Shown in pieces: positions 45,845 through 55,318 of a stretch of DNA of 64,000 bases. The translations under genes and the position numbers were made by a program. This DNA is from Methylibium sp. NZG. Lineage in GTDB: Bacteria > Pseudomonadota > Gammaproteobacteria > Burkholderiales > Burkholderiaceae_C. Numbering within the stretch: the stretch's first letter is position 1; every line of letters begins with the position of its first letter. Under the pieces are notes generated by a model. It did no database searches, was not told the DNA's origin, and saw only the letters and a list, made by a program, of their open reading frames with translations. The stretch is taken from NCBI GenBank assembly GCA_001263235.1, contig LGRD01000030.1:1-64000 (forward strand), written 5' to 3'.

Positions 45845-46554
45845 GACGTGGCGGCTTCTAGCGCGAGCGTCTTGAGGTCGTTGTAGAGCACTTCCTCGTC
45901 GAGCGTGCCGACGCTGTAGATCTCGCGCACCTGGCGCCGCGGGTCGATGAGAAACAGCTTGAGCATGTGGTTGAGTGTGCGCGTTGGCCGGCCGCGTGCG
46001 TCGGTCTCGACGGTGACCTCCTGGCCCAGTGCGTCGAGCAGCGGCAGCAATTGCGGCACAGAGGCCGTGGTGAGGAACTGCCAGCGCACGCGTTTGTCGG
46101 CGAGGAAGTCGCGGCCGTACAGCGCCATTTGTTGCGGTGTGTCGTGGGTCGGGTCGAAACTCAAGCTGACAAGCTGCGCCCGGCTGCCCAGCGTTGGGTC
46201 GGCCAGCAGCCGCCGATGCAGCGACGTCATGACCTGGTAGGCGAGTGGGCACCCCACCGGATCGCGGCAGTAGGTGTACATGAACGACAGCACCGACAGC
46301 CGCTGCCCCAGCGCCTGCCGCAGCCGCATGCCGCGACCGTCGGCATTGAGCACCAGCCCATCCGGGCACGGTCGGATCACGGGCAGCGCATACGTGCCGG
46401 GCGACGGCAGCCCGGTGCGATCCACGTGCGGTGCCCCGGTCGGCTGCGTGGCTGCGTCCGAGGCGGCGCTGGCGTGGCCCGTGGCCCACGCCAGCGCACC
46501 GGCCAGGCCTTGGCCGAGCAGGCGCCGACGCGCTGGCAGCGACACACGCGTCAT
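45841..46554 (-). CDS. SCO1/SenC copper chaperone with a CX5C site
   Basis: A 237-residue thioredoxin-like copper chaperone with a likely Tat/Sec leader (ARRRLLGQGLAGALAWATGHASA). The body is SCO-like: SVLSFMYTYC, LVSLSFDPTHDTPQQM and the metal histidine in LNHMLKLFLID. The cysteine pair is spaced C-RDPVG-C (five between) rather than the usual CxxxC, a notable variation that may alter copper binding. It lies 15 bases after mtoX, whose product is a copper enzyme, so delivery of copper to MtoX is the likely job. Confidence 0.88.
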   Translation of the reverse strand: MTRVSLPARRRLLGQGLAGALAWATGHASAASDAATQPTGAPHVDRTGLPSPGTYALPVIRPCPDGLVLNADGRGMRLRQALGQRLSVLSFMYTYCRDPVGCPLAYQVMTSLHRRLLADPTLGSRAQLVSLSFDPTHDTPQQMALYGRDFLADKRVRWQFLTTASVPQLLPLLDALGQEVTVETDARGRPTRTLNHMLKLFLIDPRRQVREIYSVGTLDEEVLYNDLKTLALEAATS

Positions 46555-46569
46555 CAGAGAGTCATCCGT

Positions 46570-47916
46570 TCAGGGCCGCTGCAGCGCCACCTGCTCGCGC
46601 GTGGCGGGATAGGCATCTGCCATCGACTTGCCTTGCGGCCGCGCGCTGAACTTCATGTGGTGCGCACGGCCCAGCTTCAGCGCCTTGAAGTCCACCTCCA
46701 GCTTTTGCGTCAGCTCTTTGCCGTCCCAGGCAAACAGGCGCAGCACCTGCTCGTTGTCGTCGCCCTGTTTGTCCCAATTGGCCAGCAGCGACGAGGTGAC
46801 GTAGATGCGCTTGCCGTCCCAGCTTTGCGAGACCATGTTGACCTGCTTGCCGGTGACTTTTTCGTAGGTCTGCTTCGGAGCCTCGGGATTGCTCAGGTCG
46901 AAGTAGCGCGTCTTGCCATCCATGAAGGTGTTGACCCACAGGCCCTTGCCGTCGGCGGTGATGCTGATGTCCACCGGCAGCGGGATCTTGCTCGGGTCGC
47001 CGATGGTTGCCACGTCCTTGGCCTGCCACTCGCCCGCTGCGTCTTGCTTGACGAGCCAGATCTTGGAGGTCAGCGCGGTGGCCGTCACAGCCCAGTTGTC
47101 GCCAGCGTTCAGCGACCAGCGAATCTCCAGCGGCGCCCCCGGCACCGAAAACACCTTCTTCGGCTGCATGGCCTTGTAGTCCCAGATCGCCATCGTGTTG
47201 CCGAAGTTCTTCATCGCCTCGGCGTCCTTGATCAGCTTGCCCAGGTCCATCATGTAGTTGTTCCAGCCGGTGAAGCTGGACGTGAGCATGACGTTCTTGC
47301 CGGGGTTGATGCCGATGTCGTAGCCGTAGCCGTCGGCCTTGACGCCTCCGACCTCGCCCACCGGCATCGGATGCGAGGCGATGATGCGGCCGCCGTTGTC
47401 GAACGTGACCAAGCCGGTGCGCCCGCCGTGGTCTTTGGTGTTGGACAGCGCCTGCACCAACATGCGTCCGGGAATGGCGTAGAAGGTGTGCGGGCCGACG
47501 AAGCCGGTCTTGGTGGCGATGTTGTCGATCGTGCGCGTGAGCCTGGGCTTGGCGGGGTTCTTCAGGTCGATGACGTAGATCTTGTTGTCGTCCAGGCGAC
47601 CGGCCCACAAGAAGCGGCGGTCGTCGGTGAAGCCCATGTGGTGCGCTTCGCCGCGACCGGGCACCGACAGCGTGTGCACCACCTTGCCGTATTGCTTGGA
47701 CGCTGGGTTGACGTCGATCGTGACCAGCTTGTCGTTGCTGTCGCCCCAACCTTTGACACCCAGGGTCCAGACATGCACGAAGTCTTCCTGGCCCTTGATC
47801 AGATTCGCCATATAGGGCGAGTTGCAGGTTTCGTCGGCCATGGCTGCCAGCGGCACGGCCGAAGCGGCGGCCGTGGCGAGCAAGAGGGCCCCGAGTCTCG
47901 AGTGTCGAATGAACAT
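46570..47916 (-). CDS. mtoX: Methanethiol oxidase (SBP56 family) MtoX
   Basis: A 448-residue periplasmic SBP56/methanethiol oxidase: copper-dependent oxidation of methanethiol to formaldehyde, sulfide and hydrogen peroxide. The signal peptide ends at AAMADE. Family segments include GRGEAHHMGFTDDRRFLWAG, a his-rich RAHHMKFSARP near the end, and repeated beta-propeller strands. The ATG at 47916 follows CAGGAG. Bacterial MtoX genes were described next to sco and mauG, exactly as here, which makes the call firm. It implies use or detoxification of methylated sulfur compounds. Confidence 0.9.
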   Translation of the reverse strand: MFIRHSRLGALLLATAAASAVPLAAMADETCNSPYMANLIKGQEDFVHVWTLGVKGWGDSNDKLVTIDVNPASKQYGKVVHTLSVPGRGEAHHMGFTDDRRFLWAGRLDDNKIYVIDLKNPAKPRLTRTIDNIATKTGFVGPHTFYAIPGRMLVQALSNTKDHGGRTGLVTFDNGGRIIASHPMPVGEVGGVKADGYGYDIGINPGKNVMLTSSFTGWNNYMMDLGKLIKDAEAMKNFGNTMAIWDYKAMQPKKVFSVPGAPLEIRWSLNAGDNWAVTATALTSKIWLVKQDAAGEWQAKDVATIGDPSKIPLPVDISITADGKGLWVNTFMDGKTRYFDLSNPEAPKQTYEKVTGKQVNMVSQSWDGKRIYVTSSLLANWDKQGDDNEQVLRLFAWDGKELTQKLEVDFKALKLGRAHHMKFSARPQGKSMADAYPATREQVALQRP

Positions 47917-48114
47917 CGTCGTCTCCTGTGGTGCCGAGTCATGGCGTGCCGAGTCATTCTGCGGAGTGGTCGGTGAGCCGACACCCTCGGAACAACCCTG
48001 ATGAGCGACGCCGAGATGCTCCAGACTCGCACGCGTCGGCAGCGGAACATCAGCATGGCGATGCACCTCGGTGTGGACAGTCGAACGGGGCCGGCCCGAG
48101 GACGATGAGGCGCG

Positions 48115-48465
48115 TCAAACCCTCAGCATCACGATCAACGTGAGCGTTGCCGCACACATCGTCGCGTTGACGAGGTTCACGAACACAGCGCGGTTGAAGC
48201 GGCGGCCGTTGTGCTCGTGCAGCCAGGCCGCCATGGTCAGGTTGGCGCCGAGCCAGGTCAGCCAGGTGAGCACCGAGTGCTGGTTCGAGTTCTGCTGCTC
48301 CCAGATCGTCCACAGCGTGGGCAGGTACGACACCACCCGCAGCGACGCGAAGAGCGTGAACGCCCAGGTCAGCACGACGATGTAGCGCTCGTGCGTGAAC
48401 CAACGTGGCCGAGGCGCGTTCAGCGGGCCGCCTCGGCTGTCCACGGTGTCTTCGAGCGGCATCAT
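48115..48465 (-). CDS. Small membrane protein of unknown function
   Basis: A 116-residue protein with three predicted membrane helices (YIVVLTWAFTLFASLRVVSYL, LTWLTWLGANLTMAAWL, AVFVNLVNATMCAATLTLIVML). Not recognised. It overlaps the preceding lipoprotein gene by 4 bases and may form a unit with it. The 200 bases to mtoX hold no gene. Confidence 0.65.
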   Translation of the reverse strand: MMPLEDTVDSRGGPLNAPRPRWFTHERYIVVLTWAFTLFASLRVVSYLPTLWTIWEQQNSNQHSVLTWLTWLGANLTMAAWLHEHNGRRFNRAVFVNLVNATMCAATLTLIVMLRV

Positions 48466-48965
48466 CGAGTCACCACGAACACCGTGCGGAAGCCGAGGTC
48501 GGCCAAGCTGTCGGCAGTGGCAGCGGCCAGGCGAAGATCGCGTACGCGCACCAGCACAGGAGCCTCCAGGCTGAGACCGTGAGCCGACTGGTGCATCAGC
48601 GCCAGCGACACCGCCTCCTCGACCACCGTCGGCTCGTTGTCCCCAAGGTTGACGACGGTGCTGATGGACCGGTTCCCCAACGCGGACTCGAGCTGCTCCG
48701 CCTGCGCCTCAGTGGCGTATCGCCCGGCGCGCGTGTGCGCCTGCGGGTCCGCCGGGGTCAGCGAGGGGGGCGATGGCATCACGCTGCCGTCGTCAGCGAA
48801 CAGCGGGGACACCACGGCAGTGGCTGCCGAGTCGGTGGTCTGAATGGTCTGGGCGGTGTAGGCGGTGTCGCCTTCTTGCTCCGAGCCACCGCCGCAGGCG
48901 GTGAAGAGAATCGGCAGCGCCAACGCGGTCAGGCCGCGCTGGACCACAAGTCGGTATCCGTTCAT
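48462..48965 (-). CDS. Putative lipoprotein
   Basis: A 167-residue protein whose ATG at 48965 opens a lipoprotein signal (GLTALALPILFTACGGG). The mature part is Thr/Ala-rich, then mixed, with LEAPVLVRVRDLRLAAATAD resembling no family I know. It is divergent from the ECF sigma gene, 144 bases away, so it could belong to that regulon. Confidence 0.65.
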   Translation of the reverse strand: MNGYRLVVQRGLTALALPILFTACGGGSEQEGDTAYTAQTIQTTDSAATAVVSPLFADDGSVMPSPPSLTPADPQAHTRAGRYATEAQAEQLESALGNRSISTVVNLGDNEPTVVEEAVSLALMHQSAHGLSLEAPVLVRVRDLRLAAATADSLADLGFRTVFVVTR

Positions 48966-49109
48966 TTCGCGTCTCCCTGTTCGGTACCTCAACAGCGAGG
49001 CACTCAAAGCTCAGTACGTCGCGACGGCCCGAAACCGGCCAGCGCCATCCACACGATTGGGGATAGCCGCACCGTGCCGTCACATGCCACCGCTACCATC
49101 GGCGCACCC

Positions 49110-49664
49110 ATGAACGACACCCCTTCGCTTCTCGACCGCGCACGGACTGGCGACCGCCTGGCGTTCGACGAGTTGTTCCAGCAGCTCTACCCCGAGCTCA
49201 AACGCATGGCCCATGCGCGGCTGGCCGGCCACCGGCCCGGCACGCTGATGGAGACCACCGTGCTGCTGCACGAATGCTGGCTGCGCTTCAGCGAAAGCTG
49301 GCGCCTTGCCGCGGCCGACCGGGGGCACTTCATGGCGTACTCAGCGCGGGTGATGCGCTCGGTCGTTGTCGACGCGGTGCGCGCGTCCCAACGCGAGCGC
49401 CGCGGCGGTGGCGTGGCGCATGTGACGCTGGACAGCGCCCTGGTCGAAGCGCTGGCCTTGCCCGAAGACGAAGTGCTCGACATCGACGGCGCGCTGGCCG
49501 ACCTGGCTGCGCTGGAGCCGCGCCTGGCGCAAGTCGTCGAGATGCGCTACTTCGCCGGCATGAAGGAAGCCGAGGTTGCCCAGGCACTGGGCATCAGCGA
49601 ACGCACGGTGCGGCGCGACTGGGAGAAGGCACGAATGCTGCTTGCGGACGCGTTGCGGCCCTGA
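49110..49664 (+). CDS. ECF-type RNA polymerase sigma factor
   Basis: A 184-residue sigma factor of the group usually annotated as Ser/Thr kinase-associated ECF sigma (TIGR02999-like). Region 2 (FDELFQQLYPELKRMAHARL, HFMAYSARVMRSVVVDAVRAS) and region 4 (EMRYFAGMKEAEVAQALGISERTVRRDWEKARMLL) are clear. No anti-sigma factor is encoded nearby; the following kinase may regulate it by phosphorylation, as proposed for this class. Confidence 0.9.
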   Translation: MNDTPSLLDRARTGDRLAFDELFQQLYPELKRMAHARLAGHRPGTLMETTVLLHECWLRFSESWRLAAADRGHFMAYSARVMRSVVVDAVRASQRERRGGGVAHVTLDSALVEALALPEDEVLDIDGALADLAALEPRLAQVVEMRYFAGMKEAEVAQALGISERTVRRDWEKARMLLADALRP

Positions 49665-49729
49665 CGCGGCCGGCAGGTGTCCGGTCAGCAGCACTTTCGT
49701 CGTATGCATGGACAAACCACCTCCCGCCC

Positions 49730-52684
49730 ATGACACAAGACCCGCAACCCGGCCCGCTCGCAGACCTCGCCGCCGACTGGCCGCAGCTGAGTCGCCTGCT
49801 CGATGAAGCGCTGGCGCTTCCCGCAGCGCAACGCGAAGTCTGGCTCGACGGCCACACGGGTCTCTCGGCGCCGCTGAAGACCACGCTGCGCCGCCTGCTC
49901 GACGCACAGGCGGCTGCCGAAACCGGCGACTTCATGCGCTCGCTGCAGGGCCGCCTGCCGCTGCCGCCGAACGGCGAAGAAGGCCCGCTGGCGGGCGACA
50001 CCGTCGGCCCGTGGCGGCTGGTGCGCCTGCTCGGCGAGGGCGGCATGGGCAGCGTCTGGCTCGCCGAGCGCGCCGACGGCCTGCTCAAACGCCCGGTGGC
50101 ATTGAAGTTGCCGCGGCTGACGTGGGTGCCTGGGCTCGCCGCGCGCCTGGCGCGCGAGCGCGACATTCTTGCCGCGCTCGACCACCCGAACATCGTGCGC
50201 CTGCTCGATGCCGGTGTGGACGCCTCGGGCCGGCCGTGGCTCGCGCTGGAGCACGTCGACGGGCAGCCTTTGGATGCGTACGCCCGCGGTGCAAAGCCGA
50301 CGCTGCGCGACCGGGTGTCGTTGCTGCTGCAGGTGGCCGCGGCGGTGGCCTTTGCGCACGCACGGCTCGTCGTGCACCGCGACCTGAAGCCTTCGAACAT
50401 TTTCGTCACTGCGAATGGCGAGGTGCGCTTGCTCGACTTCGGCATCGCCAAGCTGCTCGGCGGTGACGAACCCGAACGCACCGCGCTCACGCAGGTGGGC
50501 GGCCGCGCGCTCACGCTCGACTACGCAAGCCCCGAACAGGTGCGTGGCGAGCCTCTCGGCGTGGCGACCGACGTTTACAGCCTCGGCGTCGTCGCCTTTG
50601 AACTCCTGGCCGGCGCACGCCCGTTTCGCCGCACGCGCGACAGCGCCGCAGCGCTCGAAGAAGCGATCCTCTTGCAAGACGCGCCGCTGGCCAGCAGCTT
50701 GGCGGCAGACGCCGCCACCGCCCGCGCGCTGCGAGGCGACCTCGACGCGATCCTCAACCAGGCGCTGAAAAAGGCGGTCGGCGAGCGCTACTCGTCGATC
50801 GACGCACTGGCCGCCGACTGGCGCCGGTGGCTGCGCGACGAGCCGGTGGCGGCCCGGCCCGACAGCGTGGCCTACAGGTTGCGCAAGTTCATGCAGCGCC
50901 GGCGTGTCGAGGTGGTGGTGGGCGGCATCGTTGCGTTCGCGCTTGTCGGCGCGGCGGGTGTGTCGACGTGGCAGGCCCAGCGCGCAGAAGCCGCGAGAGC
51001 ACTGGCCGAGCAGGAAGCGGCCACCGCTCGTTCGGTGCAGGCTTTCGTCGAGTCGGTATTCCTCGCCAACAGCGGTGACCAGGCCCGGCCCGGCGCGGGC
51101 CGGGAAACCACCGCGCGCGACTTGCTGGACCGCGGTGCCCAACGGATCGGCACCGAGCTGAAGCAGCAGCCCGTGGCGCGCGTTCGTCTGCTCGGCCTGA
51201 TGGCGGGCATGTACGAAGACCTGAGCGAGTTCGGGCGCATGCGCGAGCTGGCTGAAATGCGGGTGGCCCAGGCGGCCGAGTTGGCGCCGGGAGCCCGTGA
51301 ACCCGAGCAGGTGATGGCGCTCGCCGACCTGGCGCACGCGCTGGCGATCAGCGGCCGCGAAGCCGACGCGCGTGCGCGCCTCGACGAGGCCGAGGCCGTG
51401 ATGCAGCGCGCGCAGCTGACTGATGCCCCACTGCGCCTGCGGCTGCTGGTGCGGCGCGGATCGGTGCACCGGGCCGACGACCCCGAGCGTGCCGCCGCGG
51501 CGGCGGAGCAGGCCTGGGCCTTGGCCGGCAGGCTGCCGCCGTCGCAGGACCAGGTCATCGCTGCCTACCTCGTGGCCGAGGCGCGAGTGCATCACAAAGG
51601 CGAAAGCGAAGGTGCCTTGCGGGTGCTGAACGAGGCGGTGCCGCTGCTGGAACGACGGCCGGACTTGGGCGCCAGCATCTTGGCCCCAATGCACACGCTG
51701 AAAGGTGATGCCGAGTTCAAGCTCGGTCGCCTGGATGCTGCCGAGGCGAGCTACCGGCGCGGTATTGCGGTCGAGCGTGCCCGTGGTGGCAGCGGCGCGC
51801 TGCCAAACCAGCTCGCGCAGCAGTTTGCGCAGTTCCTCGTCCGGCAGGAGCGTTGGCGTGACGCCGTGGATGTTCTGCAGCCCAGCTGGGAGTGGGCCCG
51901 CACCCACACCAAGGATTATGAAACGACCGTGCCGATGGTGTCGGTGACCTTCGGCCAGGCGCTGGTCGCTATGGGCCGGCTGAGCGAAGGGCTGACGGCG
52001 TTGGATCTGGCGGTGGAGCAGGTGGCACGCTTGCAAGACGCTGCGGACATTGCGCCCCGTATCGCCGCCTGGCGCGCAATGGCCTGGGTGCGTGCGCAGC
52101 GCCTGCGGGACGCCGAACTGGCGCTGGCGAGCATCGACTTTGAACTCGCAAACCGGCAGATGCGCTCGCCGCCACAAGTGGAACAAGCGCGGCGCGAAAT
52201 CCAACTCGCCCGCGGCCGAGGAAGTGACGCACTTGCCGGCTGGCGTGCCGAACGCAAGGCCGCCGGGCGCACCGAGGTACCCGATGCGCGGAAAGAGCCG
52301 GTCGCTGCCGTCGAGTCGGCACGGCTCGTACGCGCCAGCGGCGACTCCGCAACCGCGCTCGCACAAGCGCAGGCGGTGATCGCTGCCTTCGACGAGCGCG
52401 CAGCCTCAGGCACGCCGTGGCGCGGCGCCACGCCGGCAATCGCGTGGCAGGTGGCCGGCGAGGCACTGCTGCAACTCGGCCGGCACCGCGAGGCGGCAGA
52501 GGCGCTGGAGCAAGCGGCTGCACTGCTGAGGCCGCACGTCGACACCTCACGCAGCCTGCAACTGGCATCGCTGCTGGGTTCTCTCGCCGACGCTGCAAAG
52601 CGCACGGGGCAGGCCGAGCGCGCGGCGGCCCTGGTGCGCGAAGCCGGGCAGATCACAAGGCTCACGCTGGGGGAAAGTGGCTGA
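49730..52684 (+). CDS. Transmembrane Ser/Thr protein kinase with TPR-like output
   Basis: A 984-residue Hanks-type kinase. The kinase domain at about 95-360 has the glycine loop GEGGMGSVW, the lysine in VALKLP, HRDLKPSNI, DFGIAK and the APE-like ASPEQVRG. One membrane helix follows at about 400-420 (VVVGGIVAFALVGAAGVSTW), then a 550-residue helical TPR-rich region that should face the periplasm. It lies 65 bases after the ECF sigma gene and very likely is its phosphorylating partner. Confidence 0.92.
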   Translation: MTQDPQPGPLADLAADWPQLSRLLDEALALPAAQREVWLDGHTGLSAPLKTTLRRLLDAQAAAETGDFMRSLQGRLPLPPNGEEGPLAGDTVGPWRLVRLLGEGGMGSVWLAERADGLLKRPVALKLPRLTWVPGLAARLARERDILAALDHPNIVRLLDAGVDASGRPWLALEHVDGQPLDAYARGAKPTLRDRVSLLLQVAAAVAFAHARLVVHRDLKPSNIFVTANGEVRLLDFGIAKLLGGDEPERTALTQVGGRALTLDYASPEQVRGEPLGVATDVYSLGVVAFELLAGARPFRRTRDSAAALEEAILLQDAPLASSLAADAATARALRGDLDAILNQALKKAVGERYSSIDALAADWRRWLRDEPVAARPDSVAYRLRKFMQRRRVEVVVGGIVAFALVGAAGVSTWQAQRAEAARALAEQEAATARSVQAFVESVFLANSGDQARPGAGRETTARDLLDRGAQRIGTELKQQPVARVRLLGLMAGMYEDLSEFGRMRELAEMRVAQAAELAPGAREPEQVMALADLAHALAISGREADARARLDEAEAVMQRAQLTDAPLRLRLLVRRGSVHRADDPERAAAAAEQAWALAGRLPPSQDQVIAAYLVAEARVHHKGESEGALRVLNEAVPLLERRPDLGASILAPMHTLKGDAEFKLGRLDAAEASYRRGIAVERARGGSGALPNQLAQQFAQFLVRQERWRDAVDVLQPSWEWARTHTKDYETTVPMVSVTFGQALVAMGRLSEGLTALDLAVEQVARLQDAADIAPRIAAWRAMAWVRAQRLRDAELALASIDFELANRQMRSPPQVEQARREIQLARGRGSDALAGWRAERKAAGRTEVPDARKEPVAAVESARLVRASGDSATALAQAQAVIAAFDERAASGTPWRGATPAIAWQVAGEALLQLGRHREAAEALEQAAALLRPHVDTSRSLQLASLLGSLADAAKRTGQAERAAALVREAGQITRLTLGESG

Positions 52685-52731
52685 AAAGCGGCTGAGGCCT
52701 TCAGGTTCGTTGGCCGACGCGGGCCAGCCGA

Positions 52732-53358
52732 TCACCGCAACGCCGCGATGATGTTCGGCGTGAGCACTCGGGCCGAATCCGCCGGGCTCACCAGCGAGTC
52801 GATCCCGGCAAGGTGAAGCTCGGTTGCGCCGTGGATGGCGCTCCAGGCAAACCACTGATCCTGCGGCGTGGGCGGGCGTTGCAGCACACCGAACCTGTGA
52901 AGGTCGTCCAGTGCCTTGGCGAAGTGCGCAAACGTCGGCGTGCGCTCTGCTTGCTCGGCGGCGCTGCGCCTGAATTCGCTGGCGCCACGGCCGAAGATCA
53001 AGCTGAAGAGGGCAGGCTCGGAGATGCCGAACTGCACATACGCGGCGCCGATTCGCTCCAGGCGTCGGATGGCGTCTTCGGCATCGCGCACCTCGTGTTC
53101 GATCGGCGCCGCCTCCTGAAAGCGCTGCCGGAGCATCGTGAACCCGTGTCGCGCCAGCTCGAACAGCAGGGCTTGCTTGTCGGCAAAGTGCTTGTACGCC
53201 GCCGCTGGCGTCACGCCCACCTTGCGGGCGAGTTCGCTGAGTGAGAACCGACCGCTGCCGGTGGCCGCCATTTCCTCGATGGCGGCGGCCAGCAGCGCGT
53301 CTCGCAGGTTGCCGTGGTGGTAAGCGAGTTTGGGGGTCGGGTGGGGCGCTTGGCGCAT
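52732..53358 (-). CDS. TetR/AcrR-family regulator
   Basis: A 208-residue repressor-type protein: the N-terminal helix-turn-helix HHGNLRDALLAAAIEEMAATG...FSLSELARKVGVTPAAAYKHFADKQAL is typical, followed by a TetR_C_33-like ligand domain. It is divergent from an alpha/beta hydrolase lipoprotein gene, with a palindromic site between, so it probably represses that gene and itself. Confidence 0.9.
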   Translation of the reverse strand: MRQAPHPTPKLAYHHGNLRDALLAAAIEEMAATGSGRFSLSELARKVGVTPAAAYKHFADKQALLFELARHGFTMLRQRFQEAAPIEHEVRDAEDAIRRLERIGAAYVQFGISEPALFSLIFGRGASEFRRSAAEQAERTPTFAHFAKALDDLHRFGVLQRPPTPQDQWFAWSAIHGATELHLAGIDSLVSPADSARVLTPNIIAALR

Positions 53359-53394
53359 GACGCAGTGTATTGACAGCGACGCGTGGGCTCAATA

Positions 53395-53413
53395 AAGTAA
53401 ATAACGTTAACTT
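53395..53413. promoter_or_regulatory. Candidate TetR operator
   Basis: AAGTAAATAACGTTAACTT contains the perfect palindrome TAACGTTA (53402-53409) and an outer AAGT/ACTT pair, in an AT-rich patch of an otherwise GC-rich gap between the divergent tetR and hydrolase genes. Confidence 0.6.
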
Positions 53414-53432
53414 CAACTCGACAAGGGCCTTC

Positions 53433-54386
53433 ATGAACTCACTTCCTGAGCCACGATCGATCGCATCACGGGCCGGCTTGCTGGCAAGCGTTGCGCTCGT
53501 CGCGGGTTGCGCAACCACGGGCGCCCGAGTCGGCGCTGCATCGCCGGTGCCGACGCTGGGCGCACCCACGATGGTCGCAACCTCGTTGGGTCGCCTGGCG
53601 GTGTGGGACAGCGGCGAGCAAGGCGCCGGCCCGCCCGTCGTGCTCTGGCCGTCGATCTTCACCGACCACGCCATCTATGCGTCGCTCGTCAGCCATTGGC
53701 AAGGCAAGCGGCGTCTGGTGCTGATCGACGGGCCCGGCCACGGCGCCAGCGAAGGTCCGCGCGACGTGCCGTTCACCATGCAGGCCTGCGCCGTGGCCAT
53801 GAAGCAGGTGCTGGACAGCAAGGCGATCAGCGCCGCAGTGGTGGGGGGCACGTCGTGGGGTGGCCTCGTCGCTGGCGAATTCGCGATCGCCTACCCCGCC
53901 GCTGCGCTCGGCGTGGTCATGCTCAACACACCGTTCTTCGTGCAGCCCGGTGGCCCGGCCGTGAGCGAGCGGCTGATCACCTGGGCCTCGGGCGCGCTGC
54001 TGCCTACGGGGCTCTTCACCAGCGGTGTCGCGCGGTCGTTCTTTCTGCCCGAGACGCGGGAGGCAGGCGGGCCGCTGATGGCGCACTTCCATGACAGCCT
54101 GCACCGCAGCGACGCCAAGGCACTCTCGACGTCGGTGCGGTCGGTGTTGCTGGAGCGTGCGGCGCTGGCCGAGCGTTTGCCGCAGATTCAGGTGCCGGTG
54201 CTCGTGATCGCGGGGCGGCACGACAGCATGTACCCGCTGAACGGCCAACAGGCGGCGGTGGGCAAGCTGGCCCGCGGCAGGCTCGAAGTGGTCGACAGCC
54301 GCCACATCTCGATCGTCGACAAGCCCGCAGAAACTGCCCGCCTGCTGGACAGCTATCTGGACAGCCTGCCGCCGACCAGAAAGTAG
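53433..54386 (+). CDS. Alpha/beta hydrolase lipoprotein
   Basis: A 317-residue hydrolase with a lipoprotein signal (LLASVALVAGC). The nucleophile elbow is GGTSWGG, the acid in AGRHDSMYP and the histidine in VVDSRHISIVD. It is probably anchored to a membrane with the catalytic part outside the cytoplasm. The ATG at 53433 follows AAGGG. TetR-type regulator upstream; the substrate is unknown. Confidence 0.87.
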   Translation: MNSLPEPRSIASRAGLLASVALVAGCATTGARVGAASPVPTLGAPTMVATSLGRLAVWDSGEQGAGPPVVLWPSIFTDHAIYASLVSHWQGKRRLVLIDGPGHGASEGPRDVPFTMQACAVAMKQVLDSKAISAAVVGGTSWGGLVAGEFAIAYPAAALGVVMLNTPFFVQPGGPAVSERLITWASGALLPTGLFTSGVARSFFLPETREAGGPLMAHFHDSLHRSDAKALSTSVRSVLLERAALAERLPQIQVPVLVIAGRHDSMYPLNGQQAAVGKLARGRLEVVDSRHISIVDKPAETARLLDSYLDSLPPTRK

Positions 54387-54419
54387 CCACGTCTGCGCGG
54401 GCGCGCCGTCAGAACGCGC

Positions 54420-55157
54420 TCAGATCAACGGCCGTTGTGGCGGGCGCCCGTCTCCGTACAGGTCGGCCAACCGGACGAGCGCCTTGGCGTCGCGCAAGTG
54501 CAGCCGGCCGTCCTCGATGCGGTGCAGGCCGCGCCGCTCGAGCTTGCGCAAGGTCTTGTTGGTGTGGACCAGCGAGAGCCCGAGCCCGTCGGCCACGTGC
54601 TGCTGGGTCAGCGGGAAGGGCACACCCGAGGCGCCGCCATCGGCTTGCAGCGCGGCGGCGCGCTTGAACAGCAGGATCAGCAGCATCGCGATGCGCTCCT
54701 CGGCGCTGCGCCGGCCCACCGACAGCAGCGTGTCGTCGACGAGCGACTCTTCGTGCGCCGTCAGCCAGGTGATGTTGAAGCCCATCGACGGCTGCTGACG
54801 GTGCAACTCCCACAGCGCGTCGCGCTGGAACACACAAAACCGTGCGTCGGTCAGCACGTCCACTCCGTGTGCGGCGGCGTCGCCCATGCGCTGCTGCACG
54901 CCGATGAAGTCGCCGGCCAGCAGGAAGGTCAGGATCTGGCGGCGGCCGTCGCGCAAGGTCTTGTAGCGGAACGCCCACCCATCGAGCAGCGTGTAGAGCG
55001 GCGCGTCGGCGTGGCCCTCGTGGATCAGCGTCTCGCCGGCCGCCAGGCGCAATTCGCGCCGCTTGAGCGACTGCACCAGCACCAGTTCGTCTGGACTGTG
55101 CGCAATGAACAACGGCAAGGGCCGCAGCGGGCACTGGTGGCAGGGGATATCGTTCAT
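54420..55157 (-). CDS. Crp/Fnr-family transcriptional regulator
   Basis: A 245-residue regulator: cyclic-nucleotide-like domain (LAAGETLIHEGHADAPLYTLLDGWAFRYKTL, FLLAGDFIG) and a Crp-type winged helix (LTQQHVADGLGLSLVHTNKTLRKLERRGL). The N-terminus holds a CHQC pair, but the other cysteines of an Fnr cluster are not evident. The ATG at 55157 is chosen; a TTG at 55199 would add 14 residues, and neither has a clear ribosome site. It may control the envelope/stress cluster that follows. Confidence 0.87.
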   Translation of the reverse strand: MNDIPCHQCPLRPLPLFIAHSPDELVLVQSLKRRELRLAAGETLIHEGHADAPLYTLLDGWAFRYKTLRDGRRQILTFLLAGDFIGVQQRMGDAAAHGVDVLTDARFCVFQRDALWELHRQQPSMGFNITWLTAHEESLVDDTLLSVGRRSAEERIAMLLILLFKRAAALQADGGASGVPFPLTQQHVADGLGLSLVHTNKTLRKLERRGLHRIEDGRLHLRDAKALVRLADLYGDGRPPQRPLI

Positions 55158-55318
55158 CGACAGGCGTTGTTGCAAGTTGGAAACGGTGGCTTCGGTCAAT
55201 GTCTTTTGACACAGCGCCTTGGCAGTCGCCTGCCTAAAGTCACGCCAATGCGCTCAAAACACCGACCGTGCAGCCACATGCCGCTGCGGCCTTCCCGCTC
55301 CGTGCGAGAGGCTTCAGT

